A stretch of 41,305 nucleotides of DNA from Purshia tridentata (taxonomy: Eukaryota; Streptophyta; Magnoliopsida; Rosales; Rosaceae): positions 1-41,305 of the forward strand of contig QANT01005603.1 of assembly GCA_003254885.1 (NCBI GenBank), written 5' to 3'. Made by a program: the position numbers and the translations under genes. How positions within the stretch are numbered: position 1 is the stretch's first letter; each line of letters begins with the position of its first letter. The notes under the pieces were generated by a model. It searched no databases, was not told the origin of the DNA, and was given only the letters and a program-made list of their open reading frames with translations. This document shows positions 1 through 12,600 of this stretch, in pieces.

Positions 1-1501
1 ATATAAATTCTGCAAAAGTCTACAACTTGAAAAAATTTTATAAAAATCTTTGTAAATCTATATACACTACACCCCCTAAGTTTACAAGAGGAGAGGCAAT
101 GTGATATTGGCTCTCTTTGCCTTAACAGACACAACCCCATTTAATTATGGTTGGGATAACAAGACATGCATGTGCCACAATTCACCATTTTTATACCAAG
201 ACATGTGCTACAATTCACAATTATGTTACATATTTATTCGTTATTGTCCCACTTACAGCTCATTTTTTTGGTAGCAAAACGATGCCTTTCATTTCCTTGT
301 CATACCTTCTGAGTATGTTCATAGTTCTTACCTACCAAAGATTCCAAATCATCAAAATTTCAAATTTTGTTCAATTATCATAGAGGCATCTTGTCTATTT
401 TTTCCCTTCAAATTTCTCTTTCTTATATATGACAGAATTGAAAGGGGCTTAACAATTTCTAGCAACAAAAACACTTTTTACAAGTTCCACGTGTGAAATG
501 CATCCGATTTTCACAGTCAAAGTCGATTGCAAACCCGGGCCTCACATATTTATGGGAGCTGAGCTTTAACATAACATCTCATCCTGATAATGAATTGACA
601 AAACCAGTATATATATATAATTAATTTGATTAAACAATTACATTATGATATTAAAGTAAAAACAAAATTGTTATTTATTTCCATAAACTCAGAAAGCAAC
701 AGGAATATGGCTGTCCTCTCATCTTCCACTACCTTCTTGACTTTCATCAAATCAGCTCAAAGTCTCTAACTTTACATGCTACAAAAGAGATGTATTGAAA
801 ATCAATATCAACATCAAAGTAAAAGAAGTGAAAAAGGAAACACAAAAGATTCAAAACTGCTTTCTATATTGTTATCCTCTCATAGTCTCATCTAAGCACA
901 CCACTTTGCATCAAATAAAGCTGGGTATAGTGGCCAACTTCATCATATTTGTTAAGTTCGGACCCACCAAGACATAGACATGCCAAATATTCCCCATATT
1001 TCTTTTTGTTTAATGTGTGGAGTGGATGTCCAATGATAAAAGAATAAGTATGGAGCGAAATCTTTATACACACAAAAATACTCAAATATACATATATATA
1101 TATATATAAGTAATTTTTTATTTTTTGACCGTAATATTATCACGTGATGTTACTAATTCACGTGTTATAATATTGACAAACGACAGTTTATAAATTTAAA
1201 GTAAGAATTTTAGATATATTAATATTTGTACTTATAAGTTATTTAGAATTTTAGATATATTAATATTTGTACTTATAAGTTATACTTTATCGCATAATAT
1301 TATGATCACATGAAAAATTTATCCAATACAAAGATCCACAATTCACAAAACCAATTTGTCTTCTTTCTTATCTACAATTATTATTCAAGGCTTCACAATT
1401 TTTGTTCTCCCTTGACATGAACAAGTACAATCCTAGTGCTCAACACCAAAAGCAAGAAAGCAAATAACTGCTTAGACAAACTCCAAGCAACAACATAGGC
1501 C
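1..1501. other. Intergenic spacer and 3' flank of the aquaporin gene
   Basis: No coding region can be supported here; the open frames are short, AT-rich and lack any recognisable motif. The last ~130 bases before 1502 are the likely 3'UTR of the minus-strand aquaporin gene. The spacer contains an AT microsatellite around 1090-1108 and a 41-bp tandem duplication at 1204-1285. Confidence 0.6.
1204..1285. repeat. 41-bp tandem duplication
   Basis: The AT-rich unit beginning agaattttagat at 1204 is repeated, almost without change, starting at 1245. The two copies lie head to tail. Nothing suggests a function; it looks like a recent local duplication. Confidence 0.85.
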
Positions 1502-3301
1502 TTAGGCATAATCTTCGGAGGTTGGGACTGAGGTGTAGGATTCAATGAAAATATCACCGTAGACCAGCCCAGCTAAGCCTCCACCAATTAGTGGGCCGAC
1601 CCAGTAGATCCAGTTTCCTGAGAAGTCTCCGCTGGCCACTGCCGGGCCAAAAGATCGGGCCGGGTTCATGGACCCACCGCTAAATGGGCCGGCAGCTAGA
1701 ATGTTGGCACCAACAATGAACCCAATAGCAATGGGTGCTATTATTCCCAGTGAACCCTTCTTGGGGTCTGCTGCTGTGGCGTACACAGTGTAGACCAGAG
1801 CAAAGGTTATGATTACCTCAAACACCACACCTTCAACAGCACCTACTCCTGACCCAAGTCCATGAGTTGGTACACTCTGCCAAGTCCAAACCCATAAAAC
1901 CCATATCAGAAAATTGGAGTTTTAAGACTAGGTTATGTAAAATTTGATGAATAAAGTTAAACAAATAACAGCCAAAACATGAGGAGAAACTCACTATCTC
2001 ATTGGATACGAACCTTAAGATAAAAATCAAATATGTAATCACTCGCAAATTACACGTAGTTTCTCCACAACAACTCACTATCTCATTAGATACAAACCTT
2101 AAGATAACAATCAAATACGTAAATTACACATATCAGATTAATTTGAGTATTTATGTATTTATGGGAATTTGAACTCGAGACATATAGAAAAATCACAACT
2201 CGTCTTGAGTAAATTTTATGCACTTTTTTTTATTTTTTATCTAAGTTTAAATTATATTATTAGGCCACTTAAGAGGTTTTTATTAGATGATGAAATTCTA
2301 TGACCAAATTATTGTTTCAGAAAATTTATCATGTAAATTGTATTTATCTAAGAAAAATACCTCACTGGTGACAAACTTAAGGAGAAAGCTAGCAACGATA
2401 GAGCCTAACAGTTGGGCAATCCAATAAAAGATGCCAGTTAGGATGGTGATGTTGCCTCCAATGGCCAATCCTAAAGTGACAGCTGGATTCAAGTGGCCAC
2501 CTGAGATGTTGGCAGCGACAGAGACCCCGACAAACAGTGCAAATGCATGGGCCACGGCCACCGCTACCAGGCCTGGAGGGTCCAAGGCTGCATCTGATGT
2601 CAGCTTACCTACATATCAAACATACATTAAATTGGATCATATAGTAATCGATAATTTGCATGAAAAATCACTTTAATTGGTACACATCATATAGCTCATA
2701 TTATAATATATTTAATAATCATATTAGGTTACACATCATATAGCTCATATTATATAATTGCTAATATTTAAAATCGATAATTAATCATAATAATTGATGT
2801 AAAAAGTGGCTCTCAAAGAGCACAAGAACTATACCTTACACTTCCATAAGAAAGTGCAAAAATGTAAATGAATAATCTTGAGACACTCGCATATATAAAA
2901 GTACTATAATACTTATTGGAAGCATGAATTGCAACTGTATTATAACTTGATTAGATATATAAATAGAGTCAAATTATTTGGACCAACATAATTGATCATA
3001 GTCTTATATCAAGCACACACTAGAAAATGTTTCCAAAGGCGCTAGCTTTCTTCTTACTAACAACACATTCTTCTAATAAAAACATATCGCATCTCTCTTA
3101 GAAAGATGACATAAGATATAATGGAAATAGTACAAACATAATGTACTCGATCCTCGTTAAATTAAGTTCCTTACTGTAAGCAATGGCAGATCCAACACCA
3201 GCAAACACAAAAAGAAGGGTGGCAATGAACTCGGATAGATAAGCCTTGAGGGAGGCAACACTAAAAGAGTCACCGAAGCTACCAAAAGCCAACTTCACCA
3301 T
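1502..3301 (-). CDS. TIP2: Tonoplast intrinsic protein, TIP2 (delta-TIP) type aquaporin
   Basis: Vacuolar-membrane channel for water; TIP2 proteins are also known to pass ammonia. Exons on the minus strand are 3301-3175, 2608-2361 and 1876-1502. All borders are GT..AG and the spliced frame gives 249 aa, the usual TIP length. The start at 3301 gives [13 protein letters not shown], the family N terminus; an in-frame ATG eight codons upstream is less likely. Visible features are the two NPA boxes (residues 83-85 in [10 protein letters not shown] and 196-198 in GGSMNPARS) and the TIP2-type selectivity filter: His63 in AHAFALF, Ile in the helix-5 segment VIITF, a Gly just before the second NPA, and Arg199. 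The two introns sit where TIP genes usually have them. The C-terminal tail SVPTSEDYA is short and soluble. Which TIP2 member (2;1, 2;2) it corresponds to cannot be settled by eye. The gene appears intact. Confidence 0.96.
1988..2130. repeat. Direct repeat (period ~84 bp) in aquaporin intron 2
   Basis: A block starting aactcactatctcatt at 1988 recurs at 2072 with a few substitutions, so the copies are head to tail. It lies wholly inside the intron between aquaporin exons 2 and 3 and does not touch the splice sites. Confidence 0.75.
2681..2754. repeat. 25-bp direct repeat in aquaporin intron 1
   Basis: The segment tacacatcatatagctcat (extended by a few bases) is present at 2681-2705 and again at 2730-2754, separated by 24 bases. 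It is intronic and of no evident function. Confidence 0.8.
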
Positions 3302-3407
3302 TTTCAAATCAAGGAAGAAAATCAAAGTGTAGCTAATTAAGCTAGCTAGTTTCAGATACTATATATATGAACAAGAACAAGCAGCTTAATTCACTCTTTG
3401 AGCATGG

Positions 3408-3424
3408 ACCTTTATTTATAGTGC
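3408..3424 (-). promoter_or_regulatory. Probable TATA box of the aquaporin gene
   Basis: Read on the minus strand, 3424-3408 contains ctataaataaag, a strong plant TATA box. It lies about 110-120 bases upstream of the start codon at 3301. A transcription start about 30 bases downstream would leave a 5'UTR of some 75-90 bases, typical for a TIP gene. The start site itself is inferred. Confidence 0.6.
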
Positions 3425-4144
3425 TTAGTTAGTTATAGGAGGCTATACAAGAACGGCCAATGTTGCCGGCTCCAAGTCACCAACTATGGCTATGCATGAG
3501 TTTTGGGACCCCATGTATGAGTTGGCTCCTCTTATTGCATGCCGACCAACCGCCATTTAATATTTTTTTGAGTTGATCATAAACTATTTAATTAATTATA
3601 AGCATTATGGAGATAAGACAACTAAGTTAAGTCGTATTAATTAATGAACCGACAATAAATATTATAAACTTGGAGATAAGCATGTTCCTGGGGAATATTA
3701 ATTATTATCAGTTCATGAGCACTACTACAGCACTACTTATATATATATACAACAATGATTAGTGATTAATTTGAGGAATGATGTCGTTTTCTCGTAACCT
3801 TATAAATTATGATTATGTTGTAGGTGGTGATCATAGAATAATAACATTTTCTATTTAATTTTTATCAAAGATCATAGAATAACAACATTATTAGCTAAAA
3901 AACATGATAGTAGGTGTTTTTTGAATAGGACATAAAGGCACGAAGGCCTGTTAACGAGAGACCTGCGCGCCTCTAGTAATTAATTGCTAGAGTTAAGAGG
4001 CAGATCAATTAATTACAGCTTCACAGTTGAGTGTGTGTGTATATGTATATTAATAATGCTATTCTTACCCCATATATATATATATAATTTGTCATTTTAA
4101 TGAGACATTATGGTGCTTTGTTTAGTTAATTCTGCTTTGTCTTT

Positions 4145-4655
4145 AGGTGATGTTTGGTAATGCGAATAGAATAAAATCAAGTAAGGAATGAAATTGCACA
4201 ATATTCGGCAGATTATAAGGCCGAAAACTTTCATAGTGTTGAAACAACACTAGCTCTTCATAGTGTTCAATGGTTTCCTATTAAATGCCAAAAAAATATC
4301 TTAAACTTGAAGCGTTTGGTAGGATCACCTACTGAACCCAAGAAATTGCTTCACTCTTAAAATGGAATTTTCCAGAGTCAAAGTTACTTTGGACGACAAA
4401 AATATTGTTGCCAAAGGATTACTTGGGGCGATGAGACCTGCCTCTGTCTGGCAACAAAGTTTTATGTGTTCGCCTCATGCCTGCCGCGATCGGGCTGTGT
4501 TCACAAATTTTGCGATCAACAAGATTTGTTACTTCATATTTCATGCGATATAATTCATTTTGCTAAAAACAAATTTTATTATAAGTGTTTTGTAGGCAAC
4601 CACTAAACGCTATAAATATTTTCAGCAGTGGTTGGTTTACCGAACACTATACTAT
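4145..4655. mobile_element. Possible degenerate MITE
   Basis: A short imperfect inverted pair bounds this stretch: tgtttggtaa near 4151 and ttaccgaaca near 4638 are inverse complements apart from one base. A second inner pair is agcgtttggta near 4312 and cactaaacgct near 4602. Ends rich in gtttggta are common in plant hAT- and Harbinger-derived MITEs. No clear target-site duplication was found, so the limits and even the identity are tentative. Confidence 0.3.
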
Positions 4656-4779
4656 TTTATAAATTTAGTGAAGAATGAGAGGGAAAACACTGTGGACGTT
4701 TTTCAGCACTAGTTCGTTGATTAATGCAGAGTTTTTACAATTAGGGGAGAGAGACACGCTACCAATAGCTCGGCTAATG

Positions 4780-4975
4780 CAAATTCATCTACAAATTTTT
4801 ATGTTGCAAATTCATTTTGTAGGTTGCACATGCATCTTTTAGGTTATAGATGCATGTTTTAATTGCAAATACAACTTTTAAATGTAAGTTTTAGGTCGCT
4901 GATGTAGGTTTTAGTTGCAGATACAGCTTTCAAATGCAAGTTTTAAGTTGCAGATGTAAGTTTATTTGCAGTTGA
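4780..4975. repeat. Degenerate minisatellite, period about 20-25 bp
   Basis: A phrase of the type tttaggttgcagatgcaagt is repeated about eight times with substitutions and small length changes. Each unit carries ttgca(g/a)at and ttttaa/agg blocks. It looks like a diverged tandem array. No coding potential is apparent. Confidence 0.6.
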
Positions 4976-5214
4976 CAAGTCTCAACAATAATCTCTATTC
5001 GCCAGGTAGATTTTTTGTCTTCCAGCTTAAGTTTTGGTCGGGTGGATTTGGACTTGTATTTCTCTCGCATTTTGAACTTCTACTTAAAGCACCCAAAAAC
5101 ATAATGACAGTAGTAGTAACAAATAAGCCCCATATTTTCGATAAAAGGAAAAAATAAAAGCCCCAGACCTAAACTGTCATCATCCAAAACAGGCCAGGAG
5201 GAGAGAAGGAGGGG

Positions 5215-5790
5215 GGAAAGGAACAAATGATGACCCAAGTCAAGCCCATGACTATACCCAACTAAGAAATCTGCAGCAAAATTCGCCTCTCGGTAGATAT
5301 GGCTGATGGAGCAATGCTTTGTTAACTAACTCCTTCCAGCAGCAAATAAGGCTTAAAAGGGGTTGGCTATCACCACCAGAGTTGTGAATGAGTTGAACAT
5401 CAGTTCTAGAATCACATTCCACCAGAACATGCCTACAGCCAGAATCCCAAGTAATGCAAAGGCCTGAAAGATACCCCAAAGCTCAGCCTCCAAAACACTA
5501 CCCACACCTGAATTAATGGAAAAACATGTAAGCCAATTGCCCAAAGAATCTCGGATAAGACCTCCAGCACCAATTTTGCTACCAGGATTCCTACAACTCT
5601 CATCCACATTGAGCTTAAAACATCCCATATCAGGGGCTATCCAACGAATAATGGTATGATGTAGAGGAGGTTTGGAGCTCACAGTAGAATTAGCAGTAAG
5701 CCAATCTCTAGCATAATGTAAAATAATGGAACTAGGACACTCCTCCACTTCCAACAATACCAAAGGCCAGTGAGAAAAATGAGGGGCCAT
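5215..5790 (-). pseudogene. Broken non-LTR retroelement RNase H domain
   Basis: Read on the minus strand this is a plant RVT_3-type RNase H module, as found at the C terminus of LINE-like polyproteins and their cellular relics. Recognisable pieces are a CFKLNVDES block (first catalytic Asp), IGAGGLIRDSLGNW, EAELWGIFQA (catalytic Glu), VLVECDSRTDVQLI (second Asp) and SHIYREANFAADFL (the conserved C-terminal segment). These pieces fall in different frames: one shift occurs near 5455-5475 and another near 5300-5330. There is no reverse transcriptase domain in the flanks. It is best read as a dead, truncated fragment. A diverged solo RNase H gene is the alternative, but two shifts argue against it. 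Confidence 0.8.
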
Positions 5791-6244
5791 GGAATGTTAT
5801 AGGCTTCCACATGAGAGGAGTGCAAATTAACAAGAAGCCAATAATCAAATTCCAAGGCTAAAAAGACTGCGAAAATTCAGTGTGCATACCAAGCCAATAA
5901 TCAAATTCTAAGTCTACAGCCAACAGCCGACCCAATCCTTATTCCCAGCCCACCCATACAGGCCCTAGTTCTTCACCTCCCATGGCCCAACCCACCTTAC
6001 TTTGGAATTCTGACTTCTTCCCTGGTTGAATAAGCTGTGTTTTGCTTGCTCATATACAGAATAGGTATGGTGCTTCTTTCTGGGATACAGTATGAGTGCT
6101 CCATTTCAAATGGCAAAAAAAGATGTACAAGTCCTTGTAATAAATCCTCATTGCTTTCACTTTGGATATTATGGCCTTGGTTACGAGAATGCACACTTGC
6201 ACAGTAGCCAGCATTACCAGGCCCACTCTGCAGCTGCCTTCACC

Positions 6245-6385
6245 TTTTCATTTCAGAAACTAGAGAGACTGAGAGAGACACAGAGAGACTGAGACGACTT
6301 GACTGATCAGCTGTATTAACTTCTCAAATTGAATGCTCTCAACCACCCAATTTAATTCTGCAGCAGTGGCAGTGCAGCTACCTTG
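6245..6385 (+). other. Probable 5'UTR exon of the DUF547 gene
   Basis: A gagagactgagagagac-rich leader, typical of plant 5'UTRs, ends at a good donor (ccttg/gtaaat, 6385/6386). A matching acceptor ttttcttag/aaaagg at 6664/6665 would join it to the first coding exon. An ATG at 6333 inside this exon is out of frame with the main protein after that splice, so it would act as a short upstream ORF. The start of transcription is not visible. Confidence 0.4.
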
Positions 6386-6681
6386 GTAAATTATACTTTA
6401 CATTATTTGCATTTCAAAAGTATTCATTATGAAACCTTTTTAAATCCCACACAATCATTCAAACTCTTAAATTAAGCATACCCATTGAGGAAAACTCTAT
6501 CATGCTCCATTTCCTTGTTACCCATTTCACCATATTTACCACACAGTCTCTTTCTGGGTTGCTTTTGTCTCACTTGGACTTGTTCTTGATAGTTTGTGCA
6601 TATGAAAAGTGTATTTAGTATTTGATTGAGGAAAAGTACGTGACTGCTTTGCGGGTTTTCTTAGAAAAGGATATACATATA

Positions 6682-9600
6682 ATGGTTGGTTTTGTTTATA
6701 ACATAGTTGGAGAAAAAGAAGAGTCTGAAGAACAAGCAGGTGGGAAGAGAGAGAATGGAGATTCTTGGGCACGCTCAGTTGATAATGCCCAACACAGGCG
6801 TTCTAAGAGGTGCAGTCTTACTACTTACTGTTATAATGCGTTATCTCAAAGTGGTTTTACAAATGAGCTGGAAATAAGAGAATTTTTTTCCTTTTTGAGA
6901 TTTTGGAGGATTTTTGTTTTGATCATGTGATGTTTGTAATTGTATTACATGGGAAAGGGTTTGATTATGTGATGCATCAAACAAAAAAAATTCTATTTGA
7001 AGTAGTTTGACTGTTTGATTTCTTGGGCTTCATATGTTGGTTTATGAGACCAACGAGGGGTAAGTTGAAATGGTCAGATCTTTGGTTTGCTCTCAAGAGT
7101 ATGAGTTTCAAACCTCCCTCAGGGTACCTACCTAGCATTTGCTAGAGTTTCTTGTCTCCTAAAGATTGTGCGGTTCGGCAGGAGGCTCCAGTTTCAAGCC
7201 CAGGCCCACGAAGCGGGTGGGTTTGAGGGATTTCTGGATATCAAAAAAAAATGCTTATGTGAAACTGAGCTGAAAAGTTAAGGGCTTGAGGCTGATCTAT
7301 GTTAAGTCTTTGACTGAATGAACATATAGAGACATGGGACGTTGGTTCATGGGGTATGTGAGGAGAGATTGGCAAGTACTGGGACGAATGGCTAGGAATG
7401 TATACGAAGCAAATGTGGTTTTTTATGAAATTAAAATCCAGAGAATTTAATTTTTAAGAAATTAATTTATCAATAACAAAAACAATAAATGCTGATCCTT
7501 AAGAACAAATATCTGAGAAAAATAGATATCTCCCAAAGGAAAATAGAGGGTTTCACATGGTGTTCTCAGTCATCTTTGTATTTATTTATTTTACCTGCAA
7601 GGTTTTATTACTGTTTATTTGACTTTGAACTAAGAATGTCGGCATATCTTAGAACAATATGATCAGCAAGAAATATAGTGACCATCAAAAGACTTGGGTG
7701 GGGCTGTTTTGCATTGAGTTAATGAGTTAAGCAGTTGTAACTTCTAAGGATCTCCAGGGTCGAAGATGTTGGTCATTTTCTCTTCTCATGCCATTCGAAT
7801 CATGATGTTCCAATTTGTGATTTTTGACATTTCTGTGGTTCTCCATTTTCCTTACAGTGCATCTGACAGGAATTTAAGCGTTCGAAAAGGTCGAGTTTTA
7901 AGTTCCACGAAGAAGGACCAGAATGAAGCACAGGTGAGACCACATATATCGCTTGATGTTAGATACATCTTCTCCTGCAATATTTTATATATATATTGAT
8001 AGGACTCATGCTAGATTGGTATGTTCAAACTTTAAATGTGGAAATTCATAAATGACCACAGCTTGAATCTTATTTCTAATCATGCATGTAATAAAGATGG
8101 AGTAGTTTACTTTTTTCTGAATGAATTTTACAGTTGTCATCACCTTCGACAAGTGCTTCTATGGGACAAAGCCCCTGGCATGACAATCCTACTTATGTCA
8201 ACAAGAAGATGCCATCACCAAACCATAGAGCCTCTTTGGAAAAAGATGTAAGAAATGGAATTCAATTTCTGTCTCTTTCAAAATTGTGTTAGATGAATCT
8301 TTCTTTACCTTGAGATGTGGGCTGAGATTAATCTGATTGTAGTATGCTTCACAGTTAACTATCTGTGATTGGACTTTTGTTGCAAGCATTGAGTAGTTAT
8401 AGATTAGATATTCCAAATATTTCAAGTTAAGCAGCTTCTTCCCTTTCTTTGGTGGGGTGTAGGGGGAGGGGAGTAAGGGGAAAGCCTTGATTGTTACTGA
8501 AAAATGTGCAAGGGTCCCTCCATTATTCCTAAGTAAAGAATATGTGTAAGAATATGAATCAACCATCTTTTACTGTTGCACTTGAAAATTTGGGTTGCCA
8601 AAGTAAAGTATAGGCGCACCATGTCTACAAAAGTGGATGACATGCATGACCTGGTCACGGATGACTGGCCAGATATCCTTCTTTTCCATGTAGTTTATAA
8701 CCTAAGCATAATTTGGTTTACGCTCAAATGATATACCCTTTGCAGATTGAACAGCTGCAGTTGCGTTTGCAGCAAGAGAAATCTATGCGTAATATGCTCG
8801 AGAGGGCAATGGGCCGAGCTTCAAGTACTCTATCACCTGGACATAGGCATTTTTCTGTCCAGGTAATTACTAACCTTTTGTTACTTTACTTTAGAGAGCT
8901 GCTGCATAATTTGCCAGTACTTCACATATTGACCAAGACACCAAGGCTTGCACCTTCATATTTCAGCTTATCCAGCTTTGAGATTCTTAACATGCAACAT
9001 TTAACTAACACTTTGTCAACCATATGTAAAGAAACTAAATTGCATACAATCTCAATTCTTAGTTATCCCATAAGTGAAGGTGTAATACTGTAATGTATAA
9101 TTTCATGATGGATTTTTAGAGAAATTTACGCAATCATGTCATGGCTATGATTATTTTGCATATACCTTTGGTGTATTGCCGTAAAACTTTAACCCCGGTT
9201 CTTTTTGTTATTGTTTTTTTCAATATTATTTTTTCAGCTTAAAGACATATCTCCATGGCCCAACTCAAATAACTTAAAAGTTTAGACTGTTGAGGCAAAA
9301 AGAGCAGTTTAAAGCATCTGAACCTTTTTAATTAATTGTTTATTTTTCTGCCTGCCTACAATTGTATTCTGTAGTTTGAGAACTTTCTACATTAATTCCA
9401 AAACGTTGCACTGTGTATCATATGAATTTCCATTTATACTCGTAATAGATATTATATACATTCTCATATATTTTAAATTGGCTACATCTACTTATTGACA
9501 TGTAATTCCACTTATTAGCTTTGAATATGGACTTATAAGCAGAAAATAACTGCAAATTGTTCTCTTTATTTTTGTCTTTTTTCTTTTTTTTTAGACAAAG

Positions 9601-12600
9601 GAATTGATTTCTGAAATTGAATTACTTGAAGAAGAAGTTGCAAATCGCGAGCAGCATGTTCTCTCTCTCTACAGGAGTATTTTTGAACAGTCCATTAGTA
9701 GGCCACCTTCTGAGCAGAACTCAGTTGTGGCTTCCCCTGCCCATACAAAGAATGGATCCCGGAAACATCCGAGTATCATTTCAAGTGCATTTTGTTCCTC
9801 AAAAAAGTTTCCTTTCCGACATTTGCGAGCTCTAGTTGCTATAGATGACTCTGGGAAAAGAACTTTTAAGACTGGTCATGGTCCACTATCCAGTGGCAAA
9901 AGTGACAATGATTTTGCAAAGACTTGCTCAGACCTAGATAAGGTATAATATAAGTTGTTCTTCTTTTACAGAGGGACATCTGTTAATGTATATGAGTCTT
10001 TTATTTGAAGATCATTACTTGTGTGACACAGTGTATAAGGTAATGTTCTTTTCCCAGACTCTGATTCCAGACCACACATTCAGTTAAAAGCCAACCTAAT
10101 CCTAATCAGTGATCTAGATTCACATATGGGAACATGACATTGTTATGTTGCCTGACTGTTTGGAAAGAGAACATTTGCGAATATAACATACAGAATTTTG
10201 CTTGTTAAAATGTTGAATTTGGCCAAAATGTAACACATTCATACATTATTAGTTTAATTCTTGATCCTTTTTAACACTTTTGAAGTTAATCTTCATCAAA
10301 ATGGTGTAGAGAGTTTTTAATAGGCAGTGTACAGAGATCTTCTCATTCAGGCCACCTATAGGAAAACAAAATGAAAAATAAATAAGACATTTATATGAGA
10401 CATTCTGCACCTGCACCCCTTATTACTGCCAAAAATGTAGAAGTTAGCATGTGCTTCATGTTACTAGTTGGCCATAGACAGCTATTTGTTTGTCCAAGTC
10501 ATTTTATATCAATTTTTTTTTGAAGGTTCATGAAAGGGTTCCAGCCCTGGAGAAAACTTCTCTGCTGCGAACATTGAAAGATCATCTCTACCAATGCCCT
10601 AGCAAGTTATCTGAGGAAATGGTCAAGTGTATGGCTGTTGTTTATTGTTGGCTTTGCAGTTCACCATCAGTGAATATTGATAAAATCCGATCACCTTTGT
10701 TGTCGAGGTCATCCACTAATGTTATACAACCTCGACAAGGTACTGGAAATTCCCAAGACTGGTCTGGAAAGTCAATGGTAGAAATATCTTGGATATCAAC
10801 CGATAAGAGCCAGTTTTCTCATGCTTCTTATGCCATTAATAACTACAGGTTGGTTCTTTACAATTAATCTATAATTACCCAAATTATAATACTATAAGGC
10901 CTCGTTTGGTGTCTAGAATTGGATTGGAAAGGATAAATGGTAAATTCATGTGTACTTAAGGAAAAAGATGGAGTGTTTTTCTAACTTAAAGGAAGAAGAG
11001 GGAAATAATATGGCTTAGCTACAAGGAAAATGTTATCCTTGCTAATCCCCACCATAAGGGATTGGAAAGGATAAGTTTTCTTCATAATTTATCTATTTTA
11101 TTCCCATCTTCTTTCTTCAACTTAGAAATTTCTTCTTCAAATACACATAAATTTGCTACTTATCCTTTCCNTAATTTATCTATTTTATTCCCATCTTGTT
11201 TCTTCAACTTAGAAATTTCTTCTTCAAATACACATAAATTTGCTACTTATCCTTTCCAATCCAATCCTAGACACCAAACGAGGCCTAATAGTACAAGTAA
11301 GAGAAGGAGTGTTATGTCCTTTGTTGCAATTCACTAGAGACTTAACTGGAGCAAGTTTGACTTCAATTATTTTGACCTTTGTGTTTGTCAGCTGCACTAA
11401 ATTCAGGTTGGTACTTTTGCTTTGGTTAAAGGGCGCACCACTGACTACCATGGCCAAAAGAATGCTCTTAAGTTATCTTTTCTAATCTCGCCATGACCTT
11501 TTGTCTGTCCTAGGTTGGCTTAAAACCAATTCACCCGTAATGGTTCGACTCGGATCTGATTAATGAGGCTCTAATATCCAATATGGAGAAAGCATTCTCA
11601 AAATGTGGTGATAGAGCACAATAAAATGCAACCCATGAATCTGGCACTATACAATCGAACAAAATTAATTTCATATTTTGGATAATATTAATTTGCTGTA
11701 TGTAGGGCACATATTTTAAGATATATATAAGTGCAGCTGAACACACTTGCACTTGATCTCCTCTTATGTTTTACTTCATCAGGATTGCTGACTTGACATA
11801 TACTTCATGTTTTAATTTCAGAATTTTGGTTGAACAACTGGAGAGGGTGAATATCACTATAATGGAATTGAATTCCCAAATTGCATTTTGGATCAACATA
11901 CACAATGCTCTTGTTATGCATGTAAACATTCTTGACCAACCATTGGTTTTCTCTTATTGATTTGAGAGTATTTGTAATCCTCCCCTTACCCTTGTGCAGG
12001 CATATTTAGCATATGGAATTCCCCACAGTTCTCTAAGAAGGTTGGCTTTGTTCCACAAGGTAGTTTACTTATTTTCTAGTACAAGGGGTTTTGCTGGCAG
12101 CTTAAGAAATCTGTGCATCTCATTACAAATGCATACTTGCTCTTGAAGTCTTGTCCCCAAAGATGATTTAATAATAAACTAATTGGTTCATCTCATTTTA
12201 AAATCAAAATGTAAATCTTTTTTTTCTCAGTTGCATTTAATTGTCTTTTTCTTCTTTTATATTGAAGTCCATTTCTCTTTCCTTTCAAGACGTACTAGAA
12301 GATCCCCATCAAAGACAAGCTCAGAATAGTACCATTTCATTTTTCATTGTCAATGTTTGAGAAGTCATCAAAATATTTGGGTTTCAGGATGAAAATAAAG
12401 GTTAATCTAAAATAATTGGAACAAGGGTAAAGACCTAACTCTTTGGTTCTTGTGTTCTGAATGTAGAAAGAAAATTTAGATGATGAGCTTTTTGCTATAG
12501 TGCAGGCTGCTTACAACATTGGGGGCCATATCATCAGCGCAAATGCCATAGAGCAATCCATATTTTGCTTCCAAACACCCCGAATTGGACGGGTACTCAC

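Larger units (their letters stand above)
3425..5150. other. Intergenic spacer, no gene
   Basis: This is the aquaporin upstream region followed by AT-rich spacer. It contains the MITE candidate and minisatellite listed separately. The few open frames are short and unlike any protein I recognise. Confidence 0.55.

Noticed and set aside
147..1143. Short open frames on both strands downstream of the aquaporin
   Set aside because: All are under 80 codons, AT-biased, overlap each other and show no motif, splice partner or promoter.
1833..2114. Open frame on the minus strand between aquaporin exons 2 and 3
   Set aside because: It is read-through of intron sequence in a shifted frame; the splice sites and TIP homology fix the real exon at 1876-1502.
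5997..6292. Two mutually antisense small frames
   Set aside because: No recognisable protein content; the plus-strand one ends in the purine-rich leader of the DUF547 gene.
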